Shown here in pieces: positions 1 to 12,190 of a stretch of DNA of 64,000 nt. Position numbers and translations under genes: made by a program. The stretch's first letter is position 1, and the number at the start of each line of letters is the position of its first letter. The notes beneath the pieces are model-generated. The model did no database searches. It was not told the origin of the DNA and saw only the letters and a program-made list of their open reading frames with translations. The DNA comes from Phocoena phocoena (lineage: Eukaryota; Chordata; Mammalia; Artiodactyla; Phocoenidae): the NCBI RefSeq assembly GCF_963924675.1, contig NC_089222.1, positions 108,391,316-108,455,315 of the forward strand, read 5' to 3'.

Positions 1-1539
1 TCTTAGACAATGTGTTGAGAAGATCAATGCCTTTGTTTGACAGCATAACCCATAAGGTTATCAATATTTGAGAGAAAATGTGTTCATCTTCTACTCTGGA
101 CTGAAATACCAAAGGGCTCCTAAACTAGATGAAGGTTCTTAAGTTTCTAGTAACAATCATAGTGGGAGTAAATAAAAGGGCAATCTGATTTATTTTCATA
201 ATGGATTGAATTTCAGCAAATAAACTAACTTAAAATACTAGCTCAGCAAATTGGTAAGGGCAATTATCACACCTATATGCTATTTTATAATGTAATAAGA
301 AAAATATTTTCTCTTCAGTGGAAGATTTCTGGCAGCTCAGAAAAATTATCAGATAAATATAAGTGATTAGTTTGTTACTAACACCTACAGCTTAACCGTC
401 CTTTAAAAGTGCATTATTTTTATCTGTGTGAGTGTAGTAATGCTTTTTGTACACCATTCCCAGCAACAGAAAGAATATATACTCCCACCTTCCTCCTCTG
501 ACTGCCCTTTATTCTTAGCAGAGGGCCCTTATGAAAAACCCCTTCATTCTCTAGGGTCACTACTTATTATGGTAAATACAGACAAAAATGTCCTGTCATC
601 CTATAAAATCTTTCAGTTTCTGAAAGCTAAAATTTAATTCATGTGCAAATTCAAATATAACTCAAGAATAGAACAGCTTCTCTATGTAGTTGATAGGATT
701 ATGACAAAAGGGTAGAAGAATTGATTTTCAACTGTAGTGAGAAATTAAGTTAACCTTAACCTTCACTCGGATATACATGCTGGTGTACCAGAAAAGATCA
801 TGTAGCTTCTTTCTAGTTATCAGAAAATTCAACCTACCAATATCCATTGGTAAGACACTGTGAAAATAGAGGGGGAAATAGGCTGTGCTTGAGAGAATTG
901 TAATTCTCTGATACTCTGGATACAAGGGTTGATTTGCTATTTAAACAGATTCAGACAATAAAGAATTAGATGCAGATGATTTCAACTGGGTGGACTAAAT
1001 GGATGCTTTTAAAATTAAAAGCAAACATATTTATAATGCCACTATTTATTAATTGTTTATATGTCTTATTAAAAGATAATGCTAAAATGACACTATTTGA
1101 ACTGTGGATATCTCTTTTCAGCATTATGGTTTACTATGTGCTCCAACTACAGAACAAATTCATGGAACACTTTTTGAGGCATTGCTGGTCTCCCAAAGGG
1201 TGGAGGAAGTTTCTGAGGATACAATCATCCTCTCTCTACCCTGCTTTCCCACACAGCAAGAGAAATGGCTGAGAAATGGAGCATAAGCTTCTCAAAGAAT
1301 GGCCAAGCACTCCTGGGGAAGAAGTAAGAGGATGATACTCCTTAATCTGTAAGAGGATGATTTTTAGTCTTGCAAGGATACTACTTCGCAAGGTATCAAG
1401 ACTTCCTATGACTCTATGGTGATTACAGTTTTGTGGTATTCAGGAAGAGACAACTATATTGACAAACAGACCAGAATAGAGCCCAGAGAGCAACACACTC
1501 ATGAATGCAATTGGACTGTATGACAGAATTTGCACTTCA
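1..1539. other. AT-rich unique DNA, no gene recognised
   Basis: No gene, RNA gene or classifiable repeat is seen. The longest open frame (970-1272, 100 codons) has no recognisable domain and overlaps another open frame at 1104-1286. A 13-bp word (gtaagaggatgat) occurs at 1324-1336 and again at 1349-1361, a small imperfect duplication. Confidence 0.6.
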
Positions 1540-1905
1540 GTTTCGTGGAGAAAGGGGACAAGTGGTTACCCATGTGTTAAGGACTAAAATTATAGACTTA
1601 CTTCCCATCATATGCAAAATATCAATTAAAGGGGGATTAAAGTCTTAATTTTGAAAAGCAAAATAACAGAGTAACTATTAGAGAAAAATATCTTTCTAAT
1701 AACTGAAACTTTTAAACAAGTCACAAAATAGCACTAACCATACAAAATTCAAATTTGACTGTATTATAATTAAGAACTTATGCTCATCACAGGAACCATG
1801 AAGAAATCGAAAATGCAGCCACAAATTGGGAGAAAATATTTGTCACACAATTGTTTTGTGAGAGTTCTTTAATATTCAAGACATTAAAAATTCTTGTTAT
1901 ATATG
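1540..1905 (+). mobile_element. Old, degraded L1 ORF2 fragment (L1M type)
   Basis: The stretch matches the 3' part of L1 ORF2 as I know it: a 'ggattaaagtcttaatt' segment, then 'ctcatcacaggaaccatgaagaa', then 'attgggagaaaatatttg'. These correspond to the 'IKD', 'TAKETINK' and 'WEKIFAN' parts of the ORF2 C-terminal region. Several frame-breaking changes are present and there is no open frame. No target-site duplication was found, as expected for an old copy. The edges are approximate. Confidence 0.6.
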
Positions 1906-2944
1906 CTGTTAATAAAACTAAAACACAATGCTATCCTTTTAAACTTTATGGATTTGTGTCCAGTAATTATCATTTCTGTGTGCCACATGAAACATAATGC
2001 AGTATACAAAAAAAAAAAAAAAACATATTTCTCTGGAAGTTGAAATTTTTTAAGTTTTTTTAAAAAATTGTTTAGCCATATTCTTCATAGCTCTCGAGAT
2101 AAGCAATATGCTGCCCCTCTTCTCAAGTAGTGCTGAAGGGGGAAATTGTCCAGTTACTGCCACAGCTGTTCCTTTTTTAGCAGCCTGAGCTGCTCTGCTC
2201 TCTGTTGGACTTAGCTTTGGAATTTAGAGAGGGCTCAGCTGCCCATACAGCTCAGAGAATCAACCTATGTTGACCTCATTTTAGGCTAATGCTTTTTTGA
2301 ATCTGACATGTCTATTTACACGCTTTGATATTCATTAAGTGACCTGTCTAGATGAGATTGGGTCAATATTATGTCTAACAATAAAATTGTGAGCACTGCA
2401 ACATCTGACATATGAAGTTTATAACTTTAAGTGTGACCATTGCTCAAATGACAGCAACTTGGTATGATTATATATTTCTAAGATCGTTTCCAAGTTATGT
2501 GAATTAATAACAGTGCCATTCTACCACCATATGCATATTCTAATTTATACTCAGTGGTTGGTAATTAATATTGAAAGAGTCTTTCTATTTCTCAATTTCA
2601 CATCTTTAGGTCTTCATTTCCATACACATATCATATATTTATAACTTGTTAAGTACATTAATGCAAATAGCATAAATTGATAAACATAACTGAAGTTCTT
2701 AATCATTTAACATCCTGAACAAATTTACGGATAAATATGTACACATTGATGCTATACTGATGCTACATCCAGTTGATACATATTGTTGTTGCACTTTGGC
2801 GAATGAATAAATATCTCTGAAGGTTGTGAACTGTTCAAATACTGCAGGATTAAGAAAACAATCAGCATAAAAAAGAGAAAACCAACATGGATAAATAAGC
2901 AGTATTAAAGAGAAATTTAATATTAGTAATTTTTTTGCTAATAA
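1906..2944. other. Unique DNA with a poly-A run and a GC-richer patch
   Basis: A run of 16 A lies at 2008-2023. A GC-richer patch at about 2100-2260 stands out from the AT-rich surroundings but matches nothing I recognise. No open frame or gene signal is seen. Confidence 0.5.
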
Positions 2945-3000
2945 TCATAATGGTTCACGCTCTGCAGTTTACAAAGGGTATCTACATATGTTGATTAACA
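2945..3000 (-). repeat. Possible MIR fragment
   Basis: The words 'cagtttacaaaggg' and 'tctacatatgttgatt' resemble the inverted 3' part of the MIR family (acaaagtgctttcacatat in related copies). It is short and diverged, so the call is weak. Confidence 0.3.
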
Positions 3001-3935
3001 GAAAAGTTTAAATCCCAAGATATATCTCTAGAATTCTCTCACAGAAATGCCTCATTTTCTTCCTTCTAATCCTGCACATTTTTGTCACTGTCCAATCTGC
3101 TCACCCGTTAATGAAATTTCTTACTCTCTAAAAATGTGGTACTTCACCTAGTTCTTTTGCTTTTGTCCCCTCAATCCATTATTTTATTCAAACCCAGTCG
3201 CCTCCTTTTCAACATCTTTATGTCTTCCTTGCTTTCAGGGTGGCATCTAAGGAATAACAACTCACAATCCAAAACCTCGTGAATGTAAATTCCGAGGTGT
3301 CACATAACACAATCATTCTCCTACTTCAGTGACATAATGCGTTAAAACCACTTATTTATAGTGTATGTCTTTCAGGTAGAAAACACCCCACAGGCTCTCT
3401 ATACAACCATGCATTCCCAAAAGTAAGATTTGGAAATTTAACAGTTCATGTCTGAATTTTATTTAGATATTTTACTTGAAATAAATAAAATTCCAAATAC
3501 AATCATACACAGGTGGCAACAAAAAAATTGTTTCTATAAATCAATGATTGCTTTGATAAAAAAATTAACACTAGTTATTATTAAAATAACTTTTAAAATT
3601 TAATTATCATTGTATATGAATAAGGCCAAAAGAAAGTTAATAGACTTAGGATATTATTAACAAATAATTTACTTGGGCTTATAGATTCTACTTGCTCTCA
3701 CTTGCCATTGCAAAAAACAAAGCCCTAATTAAAAATCAAAGAAGGAATGATGATGCTTAGATAAGATGTTCATCAACAAGATTCACCACAAAAATGTGTT
3801 AATTCATACCCCAATGTAAAGCAGAGAGATACTAAAATACAATTACTGTTAATATTACAAAAAGTCAACAAGAAATTTATCTGGTTATTTGAGTGTTAAG
3901 AAACCAGGGATGCCAAGTCTAGTTGTTAACATAGT
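3001..3935. other. AT-rich unique DNA
   Basis: No gene or clear repeat is seen. The pyrimidine-rich part at 3050-3240 is faintly like L2 3' sequence, but not enough to call it. Confidence 0.5.
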
Positions 3936-4108
3936 ACATGCCAGCCACTGTTCTGAATGTTTACAGATATTAACTCACAGTAATCTTAAGAAGTATAAAT
4001 ATTAATCTCACTTGTCAGATGAGGAAACCAAGGCACAGGGAGGTTAAAAAACTTGTCCCAACTCATACAGCTCCTGAGTAACAAAGCTGGAATTCAAACC
4101 CAGAGAAT
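3936..4108 (-). repeat. MIR SINE, inverted
   Basis: Reverse complement of the MIR core and 3' end. 'catgccagccactgttctgaatg' and 'tattaactca' match the MIR tail, 'cagatgaggaaaccaaggcac' matches the conserved 'cctcagtttcctcatctg' core, and 'ggaattcaaaccca' matches the B-box side. MIR is an ancient tRNA-derived SINE mobilised by L2. The copy is near full length and diverged. Confidence 0.85.
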
Positions 4109-4963
4109 TTATCTTCATTATCCATATTTTATTCTAAACTGAAATAACTTTTCTTAGTTTAATATTTGTCTAGATAATCTTCTTGGCACAAAGTTTATGC
4201 TAGTGTCATGTCAACATCAGGTATTCAGTAGATTAGGTAGACATGAGAAAAATTTAAATGTTCCATGTAAATTAAATTTATTAAATTTATCCAAAAGGCC
4301 ACATATTGTGAAACAACCTATGTTTTTCTATTTTCATGTATGTGCATGAAAAAGATGCTAATTACTATACGTGGATTTAATTGCCTACAATTTAAATTAC
4401 ATCATTCTATTATTTTACTTGTCTATATTATCGAGCATGACAGGGATAATTCTCTTGACTATCAAACTGGTGAGAAACTACACTAATATAAAATATTTGT
4501 GGCCTTTAACTTTATTTAATTTTCTCCCCTACTTTATAGCTTTTCAAACTTTATGATAATCCTGGAAGCTAGTGTATTTGGCAAAGTCCCTATTCTTCAC
4601 CATATAAAACTACAAATAAAAGATTGCTATTTCGTTCTATCCATGGACACTAGGGGACATAGAATACTGAGAAAAGGAAATCTTTATTTGAAACACAGGG
4701 AACCTGATATAAATAGACAGATGGACGAGACACATTGATTAATATGTATGTGGCATTGTTCTAAGAGCTTGACAAAAATCAACCCAAGATATTAGAAAAA
4801 AAAAAACTGTACAAGGAATTGAAGTAATAAAAGAATCGTGGTAACTGTAATAATGATTTGCTTGCCCATGGTAGATGACCAAATGAACATTCATTGATTT
4901 AAATTGAATTTAGCCCCCCAAAACATATGAGTGTTAAAGCAATGCCTCTCAAAAATTTCCATA
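4109..4963. other. AT-rich unique DNA
   Basis: Nothing recognisable. Two 61-codon open frames (4371-4556 and 4553-4738) have no domain and no repeat identity, and are within chance expectation for AT-rich DNA. Confidence 0.5.
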
Positions 4964-5168
4964 GGGCTTCCCTGGTGGTGCAGTGGTTGAGAGTCCGTCT
5001 GCCGATGCAGGGGACACGGGTTTGTGCCCCTGTCCGGGAAGATACCACATGCCGCAGAGCGGCTGGGCCCGTGAGCCATGGCCGCTAAGCCTGCACGTCC
5101 GGAGCCTGTGCTCCGCAACGGGAGAGGCCACAACAGTGAGAGGCCCGCGTACCACACACACAAAAAAA
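4964..5168 (+). mobile_element. CHR-2-type SINE, full length
   Basis: This tRNA-derived retroposon starts with gggcttccctggtgg and ends in an A-rich tail (acacacacaaaaaaa). The pol III A box is at 4976-4986 (tggtgcagtgg) and a degenerate B box at 5019-5029 (ggtttgtgccc). The non-tRNA body with 'gagccatggccgct' and 'cgtccggagcctgtgctccgc' is the cetacean form. Flanks carry an imperfect target-site duplication: aaaaatttcca ends at 4961 and aaaaattcca follows the tail. Short open frames inside and across it on both strands are by-products of its GC-rich sequence. Confidence 0.95.
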
Positions 5169-5479
5169 TTCCACAAAACTTTCTCCTTAACAGAGAACAG
5201 TAAATATTCTGTACAAATTGGAACTTGGCTACAAGTGGTCCATTTTATATGAGAGCCCATATCTCTGGGTTAAACTGATTCTATAGAAAGGTGTGCAAGG
5301 TTTATCTCAAGGCCTAGCATAGACTTGGCACACGATCTTACATATGCTCCAGATTGCATGCACCTTGTATTAAGAAATTCTGTTCTTAGTGATAAAAAGG
5401 CTTGCTCTCCATTCATGGTTCCGCATTTTTATGTCTTTTAGCAGCTCTATGTCTATTGGTACAAATAATAACATTTCCC
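5169..5479. other. Short unique stretch
   Basis: No gene. 'ctagcatagacttggcacac' at about 5315-5335 faintly resembles the L2/MIR 3' end but is too short to call. Confidence 0.4.
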
Positions 5480-6140
5480 AAGTTCTATTCCATGCAGTGG
5501 AGATACAGCATGGAACAAAACAGACCAACAAATCTTGCTGTCATGAAGCTTATATTTTACAGAAGTGCTAGAGACTATGTGTGTATATATGTGTATGTAT
5601 AAAATATCGAATATGTTAGATGGTGGTAAATGCAATAGAAAATAAACCTGGTAAGGAGGACAGGTGATGATGAAATATGTCAGGAGGGGGTCTGGAAAAG
5701 GCTAACAGAGTATACTTCTGAATAAGGCCCTGAAACATTTTTGGTGCTGTAAAAACCTAAATGGATAACAAATTATTAAGGGAACAAAGAGAAGAGCAGA
5801 GTGCTTGATGAAGAGATATCTGAGCTGTGTTCCTGGCATAGGAAGGAGGCCAGTGTTACCTGAGCAGAGATGGATGCTAGGAGTCATATCTGGGGATGAA
5901 GTCAGAAATAGCCACATTGTGTATAGCTTTATAGGCCTTTGGAAGGACTTTGGTTTTTTTTTTTAAGTAAAACGGCAACCACTGGAGAGCTTGAGCCATG
6001 GAATTACCTGTTCTGACATATTTTATCAGAAACATGCTGGCTGCAGTGTTGAAAATAAAAAATAAAAGGATAGAAATAAGGAGACCACTTATGAAGTTAG
6101 GGCAATACTCCAGGATAGAGATAATGACAATTCACTTTTT
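5480..6140 (-). mobile_element. L2 LINE 3' UTR, inverted
   Basis: Read on the plus strand, the order matches the reverse complement of the L2 3' end: 'ggagatacagcatggaacaaaacagacc', 'tgtcatgaagcttatattttac', 'atgttagatggtggtaa', 'ggaaggaggccagtgtt', 'ggcctttggaaggactttgg', 'ctggctgcagtgttga' and 'ctccaggatagagataatga'. The blocks are collinear over 660 bp, which is strong support. This is an old LINE of the CR1 clade; only untranslated 3' sequence remains. Open frames across it have no meaning as proteins. Confidence 0.85.
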
Positions 6141-7279
6141 AGACCACAGAGTTAGAAGTTAAAAGTTGGCCCTTGGACTTTTCTTGAAAAAGACATGATA
6201 GTTTGGGGATTAATTAACACAGTGTTAAGTATTTAATAAGTATTTGTGGTACACCATTAGAAATTAGATTTAAAAAATCACTGAAAAATATATATGTTTT
6301 CACAATGGAATTATTCTTTTTTGTTTAATCTTACTTTAAAATTATTTTATAAATCTAAAGACTAAGACTAAAATGCTTGTATAGTATTTAAGTTGTGAAT
6401 GCTTGCCTGGTTTTGTACTTTTGTTTTGCTCACCATTAGCTAGTAGTTCTTGGCCTGTAATTGTAATCTCTTCCCTAAGAGAGTTTACAATATGTTTGCT
6501 AAGAAACTTTACAATATGTCTTTAAATGTATTATCAAATGAGATTATGAGATAAATTGGAAAAATACTTTCTAAACACACAAAACAAAATCTTTGCCTTT
6601 ACACTTCAGAGAACCCCACTAACTGGTGGACAATCTGTTCATTAAGGTCATCATCCTGATTTATACTGACTCTGAGAGACTGTGCAGGAATTCTCATGGC
6701 TGGTTAATATAGCTGAAATTAACAGATTGACTCTGCCATGCCCTATTCATTTTCCATGAAGAGATTCAGTTAAAAGGTGCATAGCTTATGATTCTTCATT
6801 TTACAGGGATGAAAGGTAGATCATGACCTAAATTTGATGCAATTTATCCTCACTTTAACTCATTGGGAATAATTAGTTCATTTTCTTCTTCATAATAACT
6901 GTAAGTCTAAAACTATTTAAACTATTTCAATAAGAATAATCCAAAAATATCCATGGCAATTATACACATATTGTAAGTAATGGAGATGGGAGAAAAGTTT
7001 CCCATATGCATTCACAGTGCAAAGAGGCTCTCTGATAGCACCAAATCCTTTTGGGTAATTTCCATTCTTCATTCATATTTTCATATCCCTGAACATAAAG
7101 CATGCTTAGTAAAGCAACTGAAGGTTAAAAAAAATTCCATATTCAGATCAAGAGTTTGTATATTTTTAACTGGTTCATGGTATATATTAATTTGACCAGA
7201 AAACTAAATTTAAAGGCCAGGGGCTACACAGCTAAGATCACAGTGCAAAAGAGAAGATAAGCTAGTTCCCAGGGTGATC
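6141..7279. other. AT-rich unique DNA
   Basis: No gene or classifiable repeat. A 12-bp word (tttacaatatgt) occurs twice at about 6484 and 6508. The 71-codon frame at 6980-7195 is unrecognised and probably chance. Confidence 0.5.
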
Positions 7280-7690
7280 ATGAGAGAGCTCTTTCCAAAA
7301 ACTCTTCTTCTGACACAGAGAGAAATTGCACTCCTTTTCTTCCTTTGAAGTGAGGTATAACTATGTGATTTGCTTTGGCTGAAAAAACATGGGTAGGAGT
7401 GATGTGAGTTTCTTCTTGTCAGTAGCTGTAGAACCTCTCCTGCTTCACCATCTCCCTTCCTTTACTGGGATGACAGGGGAAGTATGGAAACGCATGCTGA
7501 AGTGTGATCTCAGGAGTCTGGATCCCTGAATTGTGAAAATGAACAGATTCTTCTTCTAACCCATGCTGGGCAATCAGCTTGATCACAAACAAACCTCCAT
7601 TAAGTTAACCCACTGAGATTTGGGGGTTGTTAATAGATTTGGGGGTTGCACTGTTGTAGCTGTACAGCAGAGCAAGTAATCTTATTACCT
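7280..7690 (+). mobile_element. Old LTR of MaLR/MLT1 type (probable)
   Basis: The 3' part 'taagttaacccactgagatttgggggttgtt' matches the typical end of old MaLR LTRs (aagccactgagatttgggggttg). The upstream text 'gtgatttgctttggctg..gtgatgtgagttt' fits the usual LTR body. The family is an ancient non-infectious endogenous retroviral relic; only the LTR is seen. An internal 19-bp step repeats 'agatttgggggttg' at 7616-7629 and 7635-7648. Subfamily is not resolved, and the edges are approximate. Confidence 0.55.
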
Positions 7691-8085
7691 ACCCAAGGAA
7701 GAAGCTAGTAACAGGACTAGAGAAAGTAGCTATATTGAGATGTGAAAATGTGATAAATTGCCCAAAACACAAGAGACTATACGGCCAAGGGGAGTTCCAG
7801 ATAATTGTTTTATCTAAAGACAGTTTAAACTGTTTTTATTAGCATGTCTCCTTCTATCTATATTTCTAGAGAATATGTTGGAATAAAAAAGGGTTGGAGG
7901 TCGATTACTGCTGTCATTAAAATCTTGTAGATAAAGGTATATTGTTATGTTTGAAATATGATATGTAATAGGGTTTACTTTTGAGAAACAAGTAAGAGGT
8001 TTTGGTGAAAGCGTATCAGTAGTTTCCACAAAGCATTTTTTCCAATATGAAACTACCGCTATTACTGCTACTACTACTCAAATAG
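7691..8085. other. Unique DNA
   Basis: Nothing recognisable in this stretch. The 71-codon minus-strand frame (7814-8029) has no known domain. Confidence 0.4.
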
Positions 8086-8340
8086 AAGATTTTTACAGTA
8101 CTTCCTATATGCCACACCCTGTTTAAGCACTTTACATGTGTTAAATATTTAATCCTCACAAATAGTATCCTACCAGTAAGGTACTGTTCTTATCCCAATT
8201 TTAGAGATTTCGGTAAACTGAGGCACTAACAATTTAACAGGCTTGCCCAGTGTTATACAGGTAATAACTGGCAGAACTGAGATTTAGAACTGAGATTTAA
8301 ACCCAAGCATTCTGGCTCCAGAGTCTGTGCTTTGAAAACT
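8086..8340 (-). repeat. MIR SINE, inverted, near full length
   Basis: 'tatatgccacaccctgtttaagcactttacatgtgttaa' and 'atcccaattttagagatttcggtaaactgaggca' are the reverse complement of the MIR 3' end and core, followed by 'gcttgcccagtgttatacag' and 'tttaaacccaagcattctggctcc'. A 13-bp exact tandem duplication (gaactgagattta) sits at 8274-8286 and 8287-8299 inside it. Confidence 0.9.
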
Positions 8341-8789
8341 GTAATCCACTGCTGCTCAGTAAAGATTAGTAGTTCATTTCCTTCCATGTACTAAATAAAA
8401 TAACTAGTTCTTATATTAAATCCAGGGTTTTGCAGAAGATGAAGCCAGATAGAGGAAAATGACAGACTGAATACTATGGAATCCATGTATCTAGTCCCTG
8501 ATGAAACTTACCTTCATTGTCAAGAAGTCAAAAATGAAGGACCTGTATTAGACATCCTGGGCTTTATGTAAGTTTGTTCCAGCAAGGACCAGGGTGCTCC
8601 CAAGAGCAGAGTCTCTGGGTTCCACACCCCTAAGGAGTGAGAACAGCTAATTTAGATAAGCAAAGTTTATAATCAGCTAATTAAAAGCAAGACTGTGAAT
8701 CCTGCCAGGTTAAAGACAAGCTGTGATATTCTGCCAAGCAGCTGAGAAGCAGCAGCAATTTTAAAAGGACATACTACCCAGGTGAACTG
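8341..8789. other. Unique DNA
   Basis: No gene. The moderately GC-rich piece at 8570-8760 may be a worn retroelement, but I cannot place it. Confidence 0.4.
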
Positions 8790-8970
8790 TTTGATTCCAA
8801 GTCCAAACTGCCTAAATAACTTTCTAATCACTGGGTGTGTGAATTTTAGCAAGTTACTTGACCTTTTTAAGCCACCAAAACCTCAAGATAATAATGCTAC
8901 CTCAGGATAGATGTAAAATTAATTGAGATAATGTTTGAAAAGCAGTTGGAACATTTCCAGGCATGTTTCT
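8790..8970 (+). repeat. MIR SINE
   Basis: Forward-orientation MIR: 'ctgggtgtgtgaattttagcaagttacttgacctttttaa' equals the conserved 'gctgtgtgaccttgggcaagttacttaacctc' core. It is followed by 'ataataatgctacctca' and 'ttgagataatgtttgaaaagc..ttccaggcat'. The copy is diverged but collinear. Confidence 0.8.
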
Positions 8971-9348
8971 AGATATGAGAGGGTTTATAAGGGCAGTGAT
9001 AAATGGGTACTTGAGAATACAACTGTGCTTTAAATCCTTATTCTAACATATATTACCAATTTATATATTTAGGTTCAGTTTGGAACGTTATTTGTCCTTT
9101 AACTTCCATTTCCCCCATAACCTTCTTACCTTCCTCTTGATTTACTAAAGCCATATTAAAGAAACTGGGTCAGCTATGCCTTTAGAACCTTCTTACAGAA
9201 AAAGTTATTGTTTCCTAATAAAGAATTTAATTTGTATTAACTTGTATTAACATTACTAACTATATATTTTCTAGTTTTTAACATCTCATAGATTAGTGAA
9301 TCCCAGTTGTATGAGATAAGGTTAATTGCGCTTTAAATGCTGTATAAA

Positions 9349-9370
9349 TATATATATATATATATATATA
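9349..9370. repeat. (TA)n microsatellite, 11 units
   Basis: An uninterrupted TA run is seen directly, flanked by 'tgtataaa' and 'cagtaattc'. Confidence 0.95.
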
Positions 9371-10392
9371 CAGTAATTCATGTATAATTTAATGTATGTA
9401 AATTATGTAATTATTATGTAACTTTATGCATGACCCAACAAAACCTGGTAGAGTGCAAGCCTTTTAAGAACATATGTGTAGCTTTCTAAGGACTGAGTCC
9501 ACATTTTTAAACTGATGGCTGTCTGGTTCCTGAATCCTAACTATAACCCTGATTTATGGAATCTTATCATTAGGCAATTACATATTTGTGACCATCTGCT
9601 AACATCCCTCCCTATCCACTGGTATTGAACTCCAGCCTGAATCTAAACCTGTCATCTGTTCTGTACAACCGCATTTCACTGTCTTCTTTCGTTTCCAGAT
9701 ACCTCTTCACCCAGTCTTGTACTTCCTACATTCCTCCCATCAATCCACAGGCAAATGTTTCTCCCTTCTCACAAGGTAATTTATCTTTGAAAAAAAATCC
9801 CTTATAATGTCATAAATGTAATTACCTCTCATTTCAGAGAAAAAATTGAGCCCCAAAATTATCTCACTTTTTTGCTAAAATTATCAAATCCCATAAAAAT
9901 GGACACAATTCCTCATTAGTTAACATCAGATATCATAGCCTGACTTATATTTTCTATTTTTACTGACTATTCTAAAATGTGACTTTTTGCATGCTTTCCT
10001 TAAGATTCTTTGTAGCTTTTCTGCATGATAACCTATAGCTTTCATAAATAAAATATACATAGGGTAAATACATATATATGATTTGGTCTACAAAGAAAAA
10101 CCCACAGCATTAAAGACAGAATAAGTCAATAAAAGTCTACAGCTATATAAGCTGGTAAAGCACAAATACTCTGAGATAAGAAGTTAGCAGGTACCAACTA
10201 TATAATGTAGTTATGCGCAAGTAAATATTGTTCAATGCAAAGAAATAACTCAAAACTCAAAATATGATGTTTAGATGAAACTCCTGATAAACTTGAATAG
10301 TCTTGTCTCAAATGTTGCGTTTGAGGATATGACTTTTGCTAATTCAAGAAAATACCAGGGATGCTGTTCTCTACTCACAGGAAAATAGATGT

Positions 10393-10394
<2 letters not shown>

Positions 10395-10438
<44 letters not shown>
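10395..10438. repeat. (TG)n microsatellite, 22 units
   Basis: A perfect uninterrupted TG run of 44 bp. Such long pure tracts are usually polymorphic and can adopt Z-form DNA; both points are general knowledge, not shown here. Confidence 0.98.
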
Positions 10439-10443
<5 letters not shown>

Positions 10444-11964
10444 CTTTGTTAAAATGTGTTTATAGACACAATAGTTTCATTATTCCTTCTCAAGGATATT
10501 TTTAATTTATTAGAGGACTTTTAAGGGAGTAAAGTTTTAAAAGACCAATAGCACCGCCAATATTATTTCAGAAGGCTTAGCAGCAGGGTTGATTCTGCGT
10601 CCTGTCCCACATATTCCAACCAGACAGAAAATTCTCAGCTTGCACAACTGGATGCCCACGATGGATATGATACCTTTCTTTGTAATGAGCTCAGTATGCT
10701 GAACTCAAACTTGCCCTATTACTTCCACTTCTCCTACCATTTCTCATAGTTTCCCTCAGCTTCCTAAATGTAGATTAAAGAAACCACAACTATTCTGCCT
10801 TTCAAATCATTAAATACTATAGTTTACCATTAGACAAAGCAACTAAAGCCAAGGGAATATGAATGCATTGCTCAAAGTGATGCTACTAGAGTATATTCTA
10901 GTACCCAGCATATTCCATCACATCAGGCTGTCTCCTCCAGGATGGCAAGATTAATGTGAAGAATAAAATACCCTTATAAAGACAAAATAATTTTTGATGT
11001 TCATCGTTTATTTTTCACAAATTGTATTTACCAGTTATTACTGATAAGATACCCCAAATTTTTGTCCTTATGATTGAAATTATTAGCATAGTAAAATATG
11101 TCAATAACTGCAACCATAATTTGCCTTTTACAAAATAAAATAAGCATTGAAAAATTAGGAAGAAAAATACCTTGTTAGATATTAAAATTTTGTTTAACAT
11201 GATATTTTTGCACAATGATCTATGGATTATAAATCCCTAAATCCGAATGCCCAATGGGTTTTGGAAAATAAAGTGTGAACAATTCACTAATATCACAAAC
11301 AAAAAAATCTCTAAAAGAACACTCTAGAGGATCACTGAGTCTCACCTATATTTTCTTACCATTTTGAATGTTCTTTGTCATTTCCAAAAGCAGCACCTTT
11401 CCACTCTTGAGAAAAGTTTCTGTAAACCATTACTAGGAATACATAAGAAGTATAAAAATCTATTTCATGACACTGCAGATAAGTGTGTTGGTGCAGTTTT
11501 CCCTGCTGGGGACAGAATGCAACAAATGAAAAAACAGCTGAAAACAATGGCATGACTCACTGAGAAATTCTGACTCTGTCTGCTGAATTACCAGTAACCA
11601 AAATTTACTCCATCCTGAGAATTATGAAAATAAATTTATCCTGCTCTTTCTGATAAGGTAGAAAGTGGTCAACATAGAAAAAAGTTCCCATCTATTTTAA
11701 CATTTTATATGAATGCATAATCATATAAATAAAGAAAAACCTTTTAGTTGTCTACTTCAAGATTAAGAACACTAATAATTCTGTATTTGAGTATTATATA
11801 ATATACATTAATTTTGAATATGTACATTTATTCAATATGTCCATAAAAATTATGTTTTTACAGTTGTGCAACTGAGATTCAAATTTTCTTATTATTCTAA
11901 AACCATACCAAAAGTTCAACCAAACTTGGAAAAAAAAGTTATTACAGAAAATGTAAAAATTAAT

Positions 11965-12190
11965 AATAATACCAGCAATACTTAGCCAGTACTTGTATGT
12001 GCCAAGTACTGTTTTAAGTGCTTTACCCTGTTAATTTCATGTAATAATTACAACAATACAAAGGGGCATGTGCTGCTGAAATGCCCATTTTATGGATGAA
12101 GAAACTGAGGAAGTGAGGTCTAGACTAGCTTAAAGGTCACATAGCTCATAAGTGGTAGAGTTGGAATTTGAACCCAGGCACACTTGTTTA
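11965..12190 (-). repeat. MIR SINE, inverted
   Basis: 'tgtgccaagtactgttttaagtgctttaccctgttaatttc' and 'ggatgaagaaactgaggaagtgaggtc..cttaaaggtcacatagctcataagtggtagagttggaatttgaacccaggc' follow the reverse complement of MIR from tail to B box with good collinearity. Confidence 0.9.

Larger units (their letters stand above)
8971..11964. other. Long AT-rich unique stretch
   Basis: Apart from the two microsatellites listed separately, nothing is recognised over about 3 kb. A 10-bp tandem pair (ttgtattaac) lies near 9232-9251. Short open frames at 9625, 11015 and 11356-11555 have no domains, and those at 11356-11553 (minus) and 11364-11555 (plus) are opposite-strand shadows of each other. Confidence 0.5.

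Noticed and set aside
2008..2023. Poly-A run as the tail of a processed pseudogene
   Set aside because: No open frame or known transcript sequence is seen upstream and no flanking direct repeat was found.
4891..5260. Three overlapping open frames of about 90 to 103 codons on both strands
   Set aside because: They lie on a CHR-2 SINE; the same peptides recur at 21009-21418, 35575-35810 and 52250-52704 wherever a SINE copy sits.
7280..7690. Promoter activity of the LTR relics here and at 36482
   Set aside because: LTRs once carried promoters, but no intact TATA box with downstream transcript evidence can be shown from sequence alone.
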